This document shows positions 1-6,389 of a stretch of 6,578 nucleotides of DNA, one piece after another. Position numbers and translations under genes: made by a program. The stretch covers positions 1-6,578 of the forward strand of contig CAUCOL010000107.1 in NCBI GenBank assembly GCA_958444395.1, given 5' to 3'. Position 1 is the first letter of the stretch, and every line of letters starts with the position of its first letter. The notes beneath the pieces are model-generated. The model was not told the DNA's origin and ran no database searches. It was given only the letters and a program-made list of their open reading frames with translations. This DNA comes from an uncultured Lachnospiraceae bacterium. GTDB lineage: Bacteria; Bacillota; Clostridia; Lachnospirales; Lachnospiraceae.

Positions 1-487
1 TACCCCATTAGAACATGTTATTTACCATACACCTGGTTCCGGATTTACAATAGTTTTTAATGAAGCACTTCGTCAGAAAATGGTTCTGCAGGTCACACCA
101 AGCCAGGAACTTCATGATCGCTGGCTGATCCGTGGTGCCGTCTGCTTTGGACAGACAATCTATGACCCACGCTGCAGCGCTGCACATATTCGTCATGAAG
201 AAGCTGTCACTGCCGGTGACTCCGATAACAAACATCTTTTATTATTTTATCTGCAAAACGAATTATTCGGTGATACCGTCTCTCAGCAAAAAAAGGATGT
301 TATTTATTTCTATAAAACATTTTTTAATGAGTTACATCCCGAGCATCGAAAAGTGCTTGCTCTCTTTGCAAATGAAACAAAGTCACCAGTCGTTTGGTTT
401 AAGAAGCTCTTTTACCCAAAACGTTTACGCGGACGTCTCTTGGGCGAAATTGCACTTCGTTTTCTGTTCTTTTTAGGACGACTTTAA
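1..487 (+). CDS. GT2 glycosyltransferase, rhamnosyltransferase-like, C-terminal part (5' end outside window)
   Basis: The frame is open from base 2 to a TAA at 485-487, giving 161 residues, so the gene enters from the left edge; the ATG at 80 is internal. The visible part matches the C-terminal half of family 2 glycosyltransferases of the rhamnosyltransferase type. It has HTPGSGFTIVFNEAL (residues 9-23), equivalent to the family's PG-x-x-MVFN acceptor-side segment. It then has a HDRW block (38-41) in place of the usual HDWW, followed by an FG and an IRHEEAVTAG segment (63-72) equivalent to the family's YRxHxxNxxG. The nucleotide-binding N-terminal half is not in the window. The last ~25 residues are basic and hydrophobic, ending FLFFLGRL, as expected for a membrane-associated cytoplasmic enzyme. 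It probably adds a sugar to a lipid-linked repeat unit. The next gene follows after 27 bases, so the two are probably co-transcribed. Donor and acceptor cannot be read from the sequence. Confidence 0.85.
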   Translation, partial: TPLEHVIYHTPGSGFTIVFNEALRQKMVLQVTPSQELHDRWLIRGAVCFGQTIYDPRCSAAHIRHEEAVTAGDSDNKHLLLFYLQNELFGDTVSQQKKDVIYFYKTFFNELHPEHRKVLALFANETKSPVVWFKKLFYPKRLRGRLLGEIALRFLFFLGRL

Positions 488-501
488 ATATTTTATATAC
501 C

Positions 502-508
502 GGGGAGG
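502..508 (+). promoter_or_regulatory. Ribosome binding site of the second GT2 gene
   Basis: GGGGAGG lies 6 bases before the ATG at 515, a near-ideal Shine-Dalgarno match, and fixes the start of the following gene. The 27-base gap after the previous stop holds no terminator or convincing promoter, which supports co-transcription. Confidence 0.8.
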
Positions 509-514
509 ATCCGA

Positions 515-1486
515 ATGGATTTCAGTATTTTAGTTTTAACCTATAACAGTGATTATGAAAAAATCAAATTAACGATTGATTCCGTTTTAAAGCAACAGGA
601 TGTTACGAAAGAAATCATTGTATGTGATGATGCATCTCATGAGAATCATTTTTCTAAATTACAACAATATCTTACACAGGCTCAGATTCCCTTTCAGCTA
701 TCTGGTAATACGACCAACCAGGGCACTGTATGCAATATCTTAAAAGGATTAGAACTCGCACAGGGAACATATGCAAAATTGATTGGTGCAGGCGATATGC
801 TTTATCATTCTCACACGTTAGCTGATGTAGCTGCATTTATGAAAACAGAATATTGTAATAGCTGTTTTGGCGCTATGCATGGCTATCGCTTTAATGGCAC
901 CACTTATGAATCTGCCAATCACTTTTCGCCACGCGACATCCAGTCTTATCGGATGAAAAATACAGAAAAAATCTGTAGAAACTTGATGCTTTGTGAGGAC
1001 TGGGTCAGCGGAGCAGCAATTTTTGCCACCACAGCTTATTATAAAAAATATATCTCCCTGTTAAAAGGACATGTCCTATACTGTGAAGACTGGGCTACCG
1101 GTCTGGCGGCAATTGACGGAGAATACCTTCATTATATGGACGAATATGCGGTCTGGTATGAAGTAGGGGATGGTATATCTACCAGTGCAAACAACACCTT
1201 TAAGAAAAAATTACTTCATGATAATGAACAGTATTGGGAACTCTTTGATAACTATCGTAATGACCATGCCCCGGATCAATATGGAAAATATATTCGGAAA
1301 CGCCGAAGAAAGAAAAGGCTGGAACATCTTTCCTGTGAATGGATTAAATTATTATACAAGTCCATCGTAAACCCTGACATGCTTCTCTTTGAATATCAGG
1401 CGCAGAAACAGCAACGTCAAAAGATGCATATTCCCCAAAAAGAAACTGTTTCTGATCTGTTGCAGCTTAACACTTCAGAAAAATAA
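515..1486 (+). CDS. Family 2 glycosyltransferase (GT-A fold), complete
   Basis: This 323-residue protein opens with a standard GT2 nucleotide-sugar domain: MDFSILVLTYNSDYEKIKLT at the start, a TIDSVLKQQ helix (20-28), and EIIVCDDAS (33-41), with D38/D39 as the expected nucleotide-binding acidic pair. NQG at 68-70 is also typical. The metal-binding DXD position reads IGAGDML (90-96), so only D94 is kept where most relatives have two or three acidic residues. CEDW occurs twice, at 160-163 and 190-193; one of these ED pairs should supply the catalytic base. GDGIST (218-223) matches the loop usual near the end of the GT domain. A very basic stretch (258-268, KYIRKRRRKKR) follows and may bind the membrane surface. 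The enzyme probably extends the lipid-linked repeat unit in the cytoplasm. Start chosen from GGGGAGG 6 bases upstream. Sugar donor and linkage unknown. Confidence 0.9.
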   Translation: MDFSILVLTYNSDYEKIKLTIDSVLKQQDVTKEIIVCDDASHENHFSKLQQYLTQAQIPFQLSGNTTNQGTVCNILKGLELAQGTYAKLIGAGDMLYHSHTLADVAAFMKTEYCNSCFGAMHGYRFNGTTYESANHFSPRDIQSYRMKNTEKICRNLMLCEDWVSGAAIFATTAYYKKYISLLKGHVLYCEDWATGLAAIDGEYLHYMDEYAVWYEVGDGISTSANNTFKKKLLHDNEQYWELFDNYRNDHAPDQYGKYIRKRRRKKRLEHLSCEWIKLLYKSIVNPDMLLFEYQAQKQQRQKMHIPQKETVSDLLQLNTSEK

Positions 1487-1547
1487 CCAACTCGAGTATG
1501 AACTAATATAGTCATTTTTAGAAATATTTAATTTTGTATACAATTAA

Positions 1548-1566
1548 AACAGAGGTATTCTCTGTT
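1548..1566 (-). terminator. Possible terminator for the minus-strand operon
   Basis: AACAGAG (1548-1554) and CTCTGTT (1560-1566) form a perfect 7-bp stem around a 5-base loop. Read on the minus strand, the stem ends in TT and is followed by TTAATTG, giving a short four-T run. The stem is only moderately GC-rich and the T run is brief, so this is a modest candidate. It lies 44 bases past the acyltransferase stop. Confidence 0.4.
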
Positions 1567-1574
1567 CTATGATC

Positions 1575-1604
1575 TGCCCCCAATAGCCATGCCTTTTGGG
1601 GGCA
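1575..1604. terminator. Inverted repeat, possible bidirectional terminator
   Basis: TGCCCCCAA (1575-1583) and TTGGGGGCA (1596-1604) are perfect 9-bp inverted repeats with a 12-base loop and six G-C pairs. This is the strongest hairpin noticed in the window. It begins 6 bases after the minus-strand acyltransferase stop and about 90 bases after the plus-strand GT2 stop. Neither side has a strong T run (plus-strand downstream is ATATATTATCTT), so it may be a weak terminator or a transcript-end-stabilising hairpin. Confidence 0.55.
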
Positions 1605-1609
1605 ATATA

Positions 1610-2665
1610 TTATCTTAACAGAAGTCCCTCTATTTTATTTACCATTGGTGTAACAATACTTCTGCATACTATATCAATAATCAGACACACCATATACATC
1701 GCTATACAGGAAATAAGCATATGACCTAATACAATACCCGGTGCTTTCTGTACATATTCTGCAATATGAAAATGTCCCCAAAAATCACGTACCATAAATA
1801 AACTGGTATGCAATAAATAGATTCCAAATGCTGACTTTGCAATAAAGTTTATAACGGAATACGACTTCATGTCCCATTTTTGGAACACCAAAAACAATGT
1901 AACAGCCTGTAGTACAACGAATATATTGGCATAAGATGTATATACTGAACTAAACATGCTAATCCCGTAATCAACCACTGATGCAAGTATAAAACCAGCC
2001 AGACATTGCCGCTGGCTAAAGCGGACAGGATATTTGCGCAGATATCCACCGATCAAATACATGATTACAAAATTTACGATTGTATAACCGCCGGCACTTC
2101 CCGTCATCGTTACAGTTCCCAGACCAGCCCACTCTGAAGAACCGGTCAAATACGAAAGTCCTCCCTCCAGGATAGTCGGGTAAAGAACAAATAATGCAAG
2201 ACAGGTTCCAATACATTTTTGTAGCTGCTGCTTTGTCAGCGCCTCAAATAATGGATTAATATAAGGTGAGATAAGATATAATACACAGAAAAATGTAACA
2301 AACCAATTCATTGGTACAGCACTTACAATTAGTGTCCTAATCTGAAACACCGCTGTTTTAGATACTAAAATCTGTAATACATAACTTAATATCTGATACC
2401 CACTGACCATCCCAAGCAAATGCAGCGGTTTGCGTAATGTCCTGTTAGAATTTGTACTCATAAAATAGGCAGAGATCAATACAAAGCAATTAACTGCACA
2501 TACAGACAAAGTTTCCATCCATTTCAAAATCTGCAAAGATGCCCCATTTGCGGCAGCAAATCCTCCACCCATCTCTGCATTATTATAATGCAGTATTATG
2601 ACCATAAACATCAAAAGTGCACGCAATAGCTCAATATTTGATTTTCTTTTTGTTTCTTTATGCAT
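1610..2665 (-). CDS. Acyltransferase 3 family integral membrane protein (probable polysaccharide O-acetyltransferase)
   Basis: This 351-residue protein is mostly hydrophobic helices, about ten by eye, the usual size and form of the Acyltransferase_3 (OafA/WecH-like) family. The N-terminus has the family signature: a charged lead, then SNIELLRALLMFMVIILHY (9-27) with R15 and the likely catalytic H26. NWFVTFFCVLYLISPYINPL (120-139) matches the conserved W-F-x-x-x-x-x-x-Y-L-x-x-P-x-x-N segment. KSAFGIYLLHTSLF (277-290) matches the conserved GIYLLH helix near the C-terminus. Such proteins usually move an acetyl group, or another short acyl group, from a cytoplasmic donor onto a sugar at the membrane. 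Here it probably decorates the repeat unit or finished polymer. It is the last gene of the minus-strand run, 53 bases after the gene before it. Start supported by AAAGGAG 8 bases upstream. Acyl group and sugar acceptor are not predictable from sequence. Confidence 0.9.
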   Translation of the reverse strand: MHKETKRKSNIELLRALLMFMVIILHYNNAEMGGGFAAANGASLQILKWMETLSVCAVNCFVLISAYFMSTNSNRTLRKPLHLLGMVSGYQILSYVLQILVSKTAVFQIRTLIVSAVPMNWFVTFFCVLYLISPYINPLFEALTKQQLQKCIGTCLALFVLYPTILEGGLSYLTGSSEWAGLGTVTMTGSAGGYTIVNFVIMYLIGGYLRKYPVRFSQRQCLAGFILASVVDYGISMFSSVYTSYANIFVVLQAVTLFLVFQKWDMKSYSVINFIAKSAFGIYLLHTSLFMVRDFWGHFHIAEYVQKAPGIVLGHMLISCIAMYMVCLIIDIVCRSIVTPMVNKIEGLLLR

Positions 2666-2673
2666 ATATTCTT

Positions 2674-2680
2674 CTCCTTT
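2674..2680 (-). promoter_or_regulatory. Ribosome binding site of the acyltransferase gene
   Basis: On the minus strand AAAGGAG lies 8 bases before the ATG at 2665, a strong match that confirms this start. The 53-base gap upstream is GC-rich for this locus and holds four CCAG tetramers (plus strand, 2690-2716), but no clear hairpin or promoter. Confidence 0.75.
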
Positions 2681-2718
2681 GTGCAGCCCCCAGTAACCTG
2701 ACCAGACCAGTCCCAGCC

Positions 2719-3705
2719 TTATGAATATAAACCAAGATTATACATATAGACATGTTCATATGCCCCATTATTCTGAAAAACAGCCATCTGGCTGCCACCA
2801 CAGTTTCCTGCAAGCAGTGCATTACATTTTGACAGAATCATTAAGGAGGACAAATATTCAACTCCTTTTAAATAATCGTCATTCTCTCTCTCGAAATGTA
2901 CATCTTTAATCCAGGTTAAATCTTTTCCGTCAAATATTTCGTCATAGTACATTCTTTTATTGATCAGAATTTTATTCGGGAAACGTTCCCGGAACATCTG
3001 ATCAATCTTCCCATCCTCTGTAGCCAGGTAAATATAATTATACCCATATGCCTGCATCATTTCTGCAGCTTTGTTTAGCACGTCTTCTATGTCCGGCTGA
3101 ATCGGATGTCCCTTTGGCTTTAACTGTGTGTAATCTGTACCTCTACAACATACCCCCAATATATGTCTACCTGCTTGAAAAATCTCCTCCTGTTCCTGCT
3201 GCATATAATCATATGTCTTTTTATTAAATCGCACAAAATGATTATACAAACTTCCCCATAAAGCTGTGCTTCGATCAGAATATACTTCGTCAAAAGCAGG
3301 AAATACTTCGAGATTTTCTTCCTTTAATACCACCTTATCTGACAGTGTCTGTATCTCCTTTTGAAAGGGCTGTTCAAAAAACTGTTCCCAGATATTTTCT
3401 CCCTTTGAATTTCTAATATTAATATATGGGATTGTTCCTTCTGCTACATAGGTCAGAATCAGTGCCAGTACATTATTTAAAAAACAGATATTAAAATATT
3501 CGTATTCATACAATCCCTGCTGAATCTCTACAACCCTCTGCGCACCTTTCGTATTTTGCTGCAATCTGCCTTTGTAAAACCGATATAAATCCGCCCTACC
3601 TACCAACCATTTTCTATTATGTTTTAATAATGTTTTTCGCAGATATCCATAGGTACGTTTTCCCATACAATTCATACATCCCACTACAATCTTCTCTATA
3701 TTCAA
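2719..3705 (-). CDS. Fucosyltransferase-superfamily (GT23/NodZ-like, GT-B) glycosyltransferase
   Basis: This protein has 328 residues from the TTG start. Its C-terminal half carries three blocks resembling the fucosyltransferase superfamily (NodZ, FUT8, O-fucosyltransferases). ILGVCCRGTDY (182-192) holds R188 in the RGTD equivalent of the R-R-T-D donor-binding motif, followed by KGHPI (198-202). YIYLATEDGKI (224-234) matches the ATDD-type motif. LLAGNCGGSQMAVFQ (297-311) matches the motif III serine loop. ERENDDYLKG (272-281) is a further charged block. There is no signal peptide or membrane helix, so it should act in the cytoplasm on a lipid-linked glycan, perhaps with GDP-fucose, though the donor is inferred from fold only. 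The open frame extends to an ATG at 3726, but that ATG lacks a ribosome binding site. TTG at 3705 follows AGGAAGAGGG by 5 bases and overlaps the flippase stop (TTGA). The N-terminal ~130 residues are not recognised. Confidence 0.75.
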   Translation of the reverse strand: MNIEKIVVGCMNCMGKRTYGYLRKTLLKHNRKWLVGRADLYRFYKGRLQQNTKGAQRVVEIQQGLYEYEYFNICFLNNVLALILTYVAEGTIPYINIRNSKGENIWEQFFEQPFQKEIQTLSDKVVLKEENLEVFPAFDEVYSDRSTALWGSLYNHFVRFNKKTYDYMQQEQEEIFQAGRHILGVCCRGTDYTQLKPKGHPIQPDIEDVLNKAAEMMQAYGYNYIYLATEDGKIDQMFRERFPNKILINKRMYYDEIFDGKDLTWIKDVHFERENDDYLKGVEYLSSLMILSKCNALLAGNCGGSQMAVFQNNGAYEHVYMYNLGLYS

Positions 3706-5228
3706 GCGTTCCCTCTTCCTTTCCATTTTTTATAGCAATCCATTATGATTGACCACGCCACCTTTGTTTCCTTTGGATTAATAACAATCTGTACAAGGGT
3801 ATATACAATTGCACACGCTATGCCATATATGCACCCAAAAAGAAGAATTTTCGGATATGTATTGAACATTGCATTGTCCTGATTCACAAACGCCACTACT
3901 AATGCAAATACCCCAAAACAGGAAATCCATCGTTTGTATGTGGTCATTGGGCTTCCCTTTAACAGATATTTATATACATAAAAGATCATATCGTTGGTAC
4001 GATATAATGATGCAGCGATCGTACCGAGCAACGCTCCATATATGCCAAATTTATAAATGCCAAATATTGATGCAACAATATTGATTGCCGATTCTGCAAC
4101 AGCACGCCACTGGGTATTACGAAAGTGACCTGCGTAATTTATTACATTGCTTGCCGCTGTCCGCCCATAGGTAAGCATCGGTACCATAACAAAACAGATA
4201 GGGTATAATTCATTGATATAGTTTATGTCATGTATACCAGCTGTATATAATCGCATAAATGGAAGAATGAATATATACACCACCGTCATAGAAGTAAATA
4301 CCAGCAACAGATAAATAATTTCAAAAACATGGTGCAATACAAAATACTGCTCACGATCCGTGTTATAAATCTGTCCCAGTCGAAAATCGAATCCACTGGA
4401 TACTTGTTGTATCATATTGGTCACCATCGTAATGATCGTATTATACATAGTATAAATACTGACTATCTTCAGATTCTGCGTGATCAGGGTAAGTAGTAAC
4501 ACATCTGTGTTACTAAATATCATTCCTGAGATTTGATGAATCAGGGTAGCACCTTTTTGTTCAATTGCTTTGTTATTTGGCTCTGCCTTTAGATCAACCC
4601 ATTGATAATGTTTTTTTACATATATGTAATATATAAACATCTGACAAATATTGATAACAAAATACGTCATCTGCACTACCAGTACATTGTATCCCAGTAA
4701 TAAAACAACTGTTTTGGCAACATTGATCAGAATGTTAATGATCGTCGTGATATTGGTAGAAATATATGTATATCCCTCTGCCTGCATCAGAATCTTATAT
4801 TTTCCCTGATATAAAAAGTTCAGACAGTTTCCCAATCCACCAAATAAAATAATTCCAACAATCATCCAGTAAGATATGTCTGTATGTACAAAAAACGGGT
4901 AACAAAATGCAAGTGCTGCTACCGCAATGGCATATAACAAACCAGCTTTACAGTAAAATCGATGTGTGGCTGCTATGATTCCCTGTATCGCATCCCTGTC
5001 TTCCTTTGCAACCGGTGCATAAAGTGCCTGAAGGGAAGCAACTCCTACTCCGGCCTCAAATAAACTGAAATATACGAAGATCTGATTTACCGAAGTCAGC
5101 AAACCATTTACTTCTGATCCATAGCTAATTAAAACAAGTCTGGGAATAACAATTCCCAGACATATTGTTATAATCTGCCCTAACAGTCCGTATATAACAT
5201 TAAATGCACCTTTTTTTGTTGCCTGCAT
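3702..5228 (-). CDS. wzx: Wzx-type oligosaccharide flippase (polysaccharide repeat-unit transporter)
   Basis: From the chosen start this is a 508-residue polytopic membrane protein with roughly 12-14 hydrophobic segments, normal for Wzx flippases of the MOP/polysaccharide transporter superfamily. The N-terminus has the typical AFNVIYGLLGQ helix (8-18), VIPRLVLISYGSEVNGLLTS (27-46) and LFEAGVGVASLQALY (56-70), a block strongly conserved in Gram-positive Wzx proteins. QGKYKILMQAEG (141-152), LIHQISGMIFSNTDVLLLT (229-247) and YGRTAASNVINYAGHFRNTQ (354-373) are further family-like segments. It should move the lipid-linked repeat unit from the inner to the outer membrane face for polymerisation. 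Start at 5228 follows AGGAGG by 7 bases; the open frame runs to an ATG at 5300, but that would overlap the aminotransferase end, lacks support and adds a hydrophilic non-family leader. The downstream gene starts across its stop codon. Confidence 0.92.
   Translation of the reverse strand: MQATKKGAFNVIYGLLGQIITICLGIVIPRLVLISYGSEVNGLLTSVNQIFVYFSLFEAGVGVASLQALYAPVAKEDRDAIQGIIAATHRFYCKAGLLYAIAVAALAFCYPFFVHTDISYWMIVGIILFGGLGNCLNFLYQGKYKILMQAEGYTYISTNITTIINILINVAKTVVLLLGYNVLVVQMTYFVINICQMFIYYIYVKKHYQWVDLKAEPNNKAIEQKGATLIHQISGMIFSNTDVLLLTLITQNLKIVSIYTMYNTIITMVTNMIQQVSSGFDFRLGQIYNTDREQYFVLHHVFEIIYLLLVFTSMTVVYIFILPFMRLYTAGIHDINYINELYPICFVMVPMLTYGRTAASNVINYAGHFRNTQWRAVAESAINIVASIFGIYKFGIYGALLGTIAASLYRTNDMIFYVYKYLLKGSPMTTYKRWISCFGVFALVVAFVNQDNAMFNTYPKILLFGCIYGIACAIVYTLVQIVINPKETKVAWSIIMDCYKKWKGRGNA
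3711..3720 (-). promoter_or_regulatory. Ribosome binding site inside the flippase 3' end
   Basis: On the minus strand AGGAAGAGGG sits within the last codons of the flippase gene, 5 bases before a TTG at 3705 whose last two bases are part of the flippase TGA stop (3702-3704). This favours the TTG as start of the fucosyltransferase-like gene and implies translational coupling. The alternative ATG at 3726 is preceded by AT-rich sequence with no Shine-Dalgarno match. Confidence 0.55.
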
Positions 5229-5235
5229 TCTCTTT

Positions 5236-5241
5236 CCTCCT
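5236..5241 (-). promoter_or_regulatory. Ribosome binding site of the flippase gene
   Basis: On the minus strand a perfect AGGAGG lies 7 bases before the ATG at 5228. It decides the flippase start in favour of 5228 over the in-frame ATG at 5300. The 52-base gap to the aminotransferase stop contains no evident terminator. Confidence 0.85.
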
Positions 5242-5280
5242 GTTTTACGTTCCTGTCCCTCTCGGCTCTGCATTGCATAT

Positions 5281-6375
5281 TTAAAATGTATTGAGCGCAT
5301 CTACAACCTGCTTCATTTCTTCCTGCGTCATGCCAACCCAAAGTGGTAAAGAAATTTCCTGTTTTGCCAAGCGTTCTGCAACCGGATAATCCCCTTCCTT
5401 GTAACCCAGTTCTCTATAACATTCCTGTAAATGCACAGGGATTGGATAATGAATCAATGCCTTTGCGCCATTTGTATCCAGATGCTGAATCAGTTCATCC
5501 CTGTTTTCCGTGAATGCCGGAAAGATGTGCCATACGTGTTCCTCCGGACGCGCCGGTGTGCATACAAGACGTATCTTCGGATTATTGATGTTTTCCATAT
5601 AATACTGTGCCACTTCACGACGACGAAGTGTCCACTCATCCAGATGTTTTAATTTGACACGCAAAACGGCTGCCTGCATCTCATCTAATCGTGTATTAAA
5701 GCCCTTATAAATATGTTTATATTTTACCTCTGAACCATAATTACGAAGTGCTCTTGCCTTTCGATTTAATTCCTCATCATTGGTTGTAATAGCCCCGGCA
5801 TCTCCAAATGCCCCCAGATTCTTACCCGGATAGAAACTGAAACCAGCTGCATCTCCCAAGTTTCCAACCTTTTGACCATGAATCTTTCCATTATGAGCCT
5901 GTGCTGCATCCTCAATCACTTTAATATCATACTTCTCTGCCACCTCTCGGATTGCAGGTATATCAACGACATGACCGTACAGATGAACTGCCATAATGGC
6001 TTTTGTTTTTGACGTAATCTTCTCTTCAATCTTTGATATATCAATATTACAGGTCTTTTCATCTGCATCCACAAAAACCGGTGTCGCCCCACAATAACTT
6101 ACTGCTAACGCTGTTGCAATAAATGTATTGGCAGGCACGATTACCTCATCTCCCGGTCCTACACCATAGGAAGCTAATATCAGATGCAGTGCATCTAATC
6201 CATTTCCAACACCAATACAATATTTTGTGCCGCAATATTCTGCATATTCCTTTTCAAATTTTTCCAGTTCTTCTCCCATAATAAACCAATTAGAATCTAA
6301 AACTTTTTTTATCTCCCGATCGATCTCCGGTCGAATCTCATCATGAATATACGACAAATCTGAATATGCTATCAT
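5281..6375 (-). CDS. DegT/DnrJ/EryC1 family PLP-dependent sugar aminotransferase
   Basis: From the chosen start this is a 364-residue cytoplasmic enzyme of normal family length that transfers an amino group, usually from glutamate, to a keto-sugar nucleotide. Visible sites include GVGNGLDAL (55-63, cofactor phosphate loop), [11 protein letters not shown] (81-91), HLYGHVVDI (131-139), VIEDAAQAH (153-161, with D156 facing the pyridine nitrogen), and [19 protein letters not shown] (178-196), with K185 as the PLP lysine. [14 protein letters not shown] (225-238) is the conserved subunit-interface segment. The [15 protein letters not shown] loop resembles 3-aminotransferases such as FdtB, QdtB and DesV more than 4-aminotransferases such as ArnB or WecE, so a dTDP-3-amino-3,6-dideoxyhexose product is inferred. 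No partner ketoisomerase is visible here. Start: AGGAG lies 9 bases before the ATG at 6375 but touches the in-frame ATG at 6384; starting with MIAYSDL also fits the family's usual MIPFxDL. Confidence 0.93.
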   Translation of the reverse strand: MIAYSDLSYIHDEIRPEIDREIKKVLDSNWFIMGEELEKFEKEYAEYCGTKYCIGVGNGLDALHLILASYGVGPGDEVIVPANTFIATALAVSYCGATPVFVDADEKTCNIDISKIEEKITSKTKAIMAVHLYGHVVDIPAIREVAEKYDIKVIEDAAQAHNGKIHGQKVGNLGDAAGFSFYPGKNLGAFGDAGAITTNDEELNRKARALRNYGSEVKYKHIYKGFNTRLDEMQAAVLRVKLKHLDEWTLRRREVAQYYMENINNPKIRLVCTPARPEEHVWHIFPAFTENRDELIQHLDTNGAKALIHYPIPVHLQECYRELGYKEGDYPVAERLAKQEISLPLWVGMTQEEMKQVVDALNTF

Positions 6376-6384
6376 GTTCTCCAT

Positions 6385-6389
6385 CTCCT
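6385..6389 (-). promoter_or_regulatory. Ribosome binding site deciding the aminotransferase start
   Basis: On the minus strand AGGAG overlaps the TAG stop of the upstream gene and directly abuts the ATG at 6384, which is too close to serve it. It lies 9 bases before the ATG at 6375. The upstream stop and this start are 12 bases apart, so the genes are surely co-transcribed. Confidence 0.65.

Larger units (their letters stand above)
1487..1609. other. Convergent intergenic junction between two polysaccharide gene groups
   Basis: These 123 AT-rich bases separate the stop of the plus-strand GT2 gene from the stop of the minus-strand acyltransferase gene. They hold two inverted repeats, listed separately, and a short palindrome TTGTATACAA (1534-1543). 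No open frame, RNA gene or insertion-sequence remnant is visible. As both flanking genes end here, the region most likely serves only to stop transcription from both sides. Confidence 0.6.

Noticed and set aside
8..235. Minus-strand 75-codon open frame
   Set aside because: It lies opposite the truncated GT2 frame, which has clear family motifs, and its product resembles nothing known.
132..476. Second plus-strand 114-codon frame inside the first GT2 fragment
   Set aside because: An out-of-frame shadow of the GT2 frame, with no ribosome binding site and no recognisable motif.
1170..1370. Plus-strand 66-codon frame inside the complete GT2 gene
   Set aside because: Overlaps a well-supported gene throughout and shows no family features.
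1502..1520. Small hairpin ACTA-ATA-TAGT followed by CATTTTTA just after the plus-strand GT2 stop
   Set aside because: A 4-bp AT-rich stem is too weak to call a terminator.
1534..1543. Palindrome TTGTATACAA as a regulator operator
   Set aside because: It lies between converging genes with no promoter nearby; a 10-bp AT-rich palindrome is expected by chance here.
5229..5300. N-terminal extension of the flippase to the ATG at 5300
   Set aside because: It would overlap the aminotransferase end and add a hydrophilic leader not seen in Wzx proteins; the perfect AGGAGG before the ATG at 5228 would be wasted.
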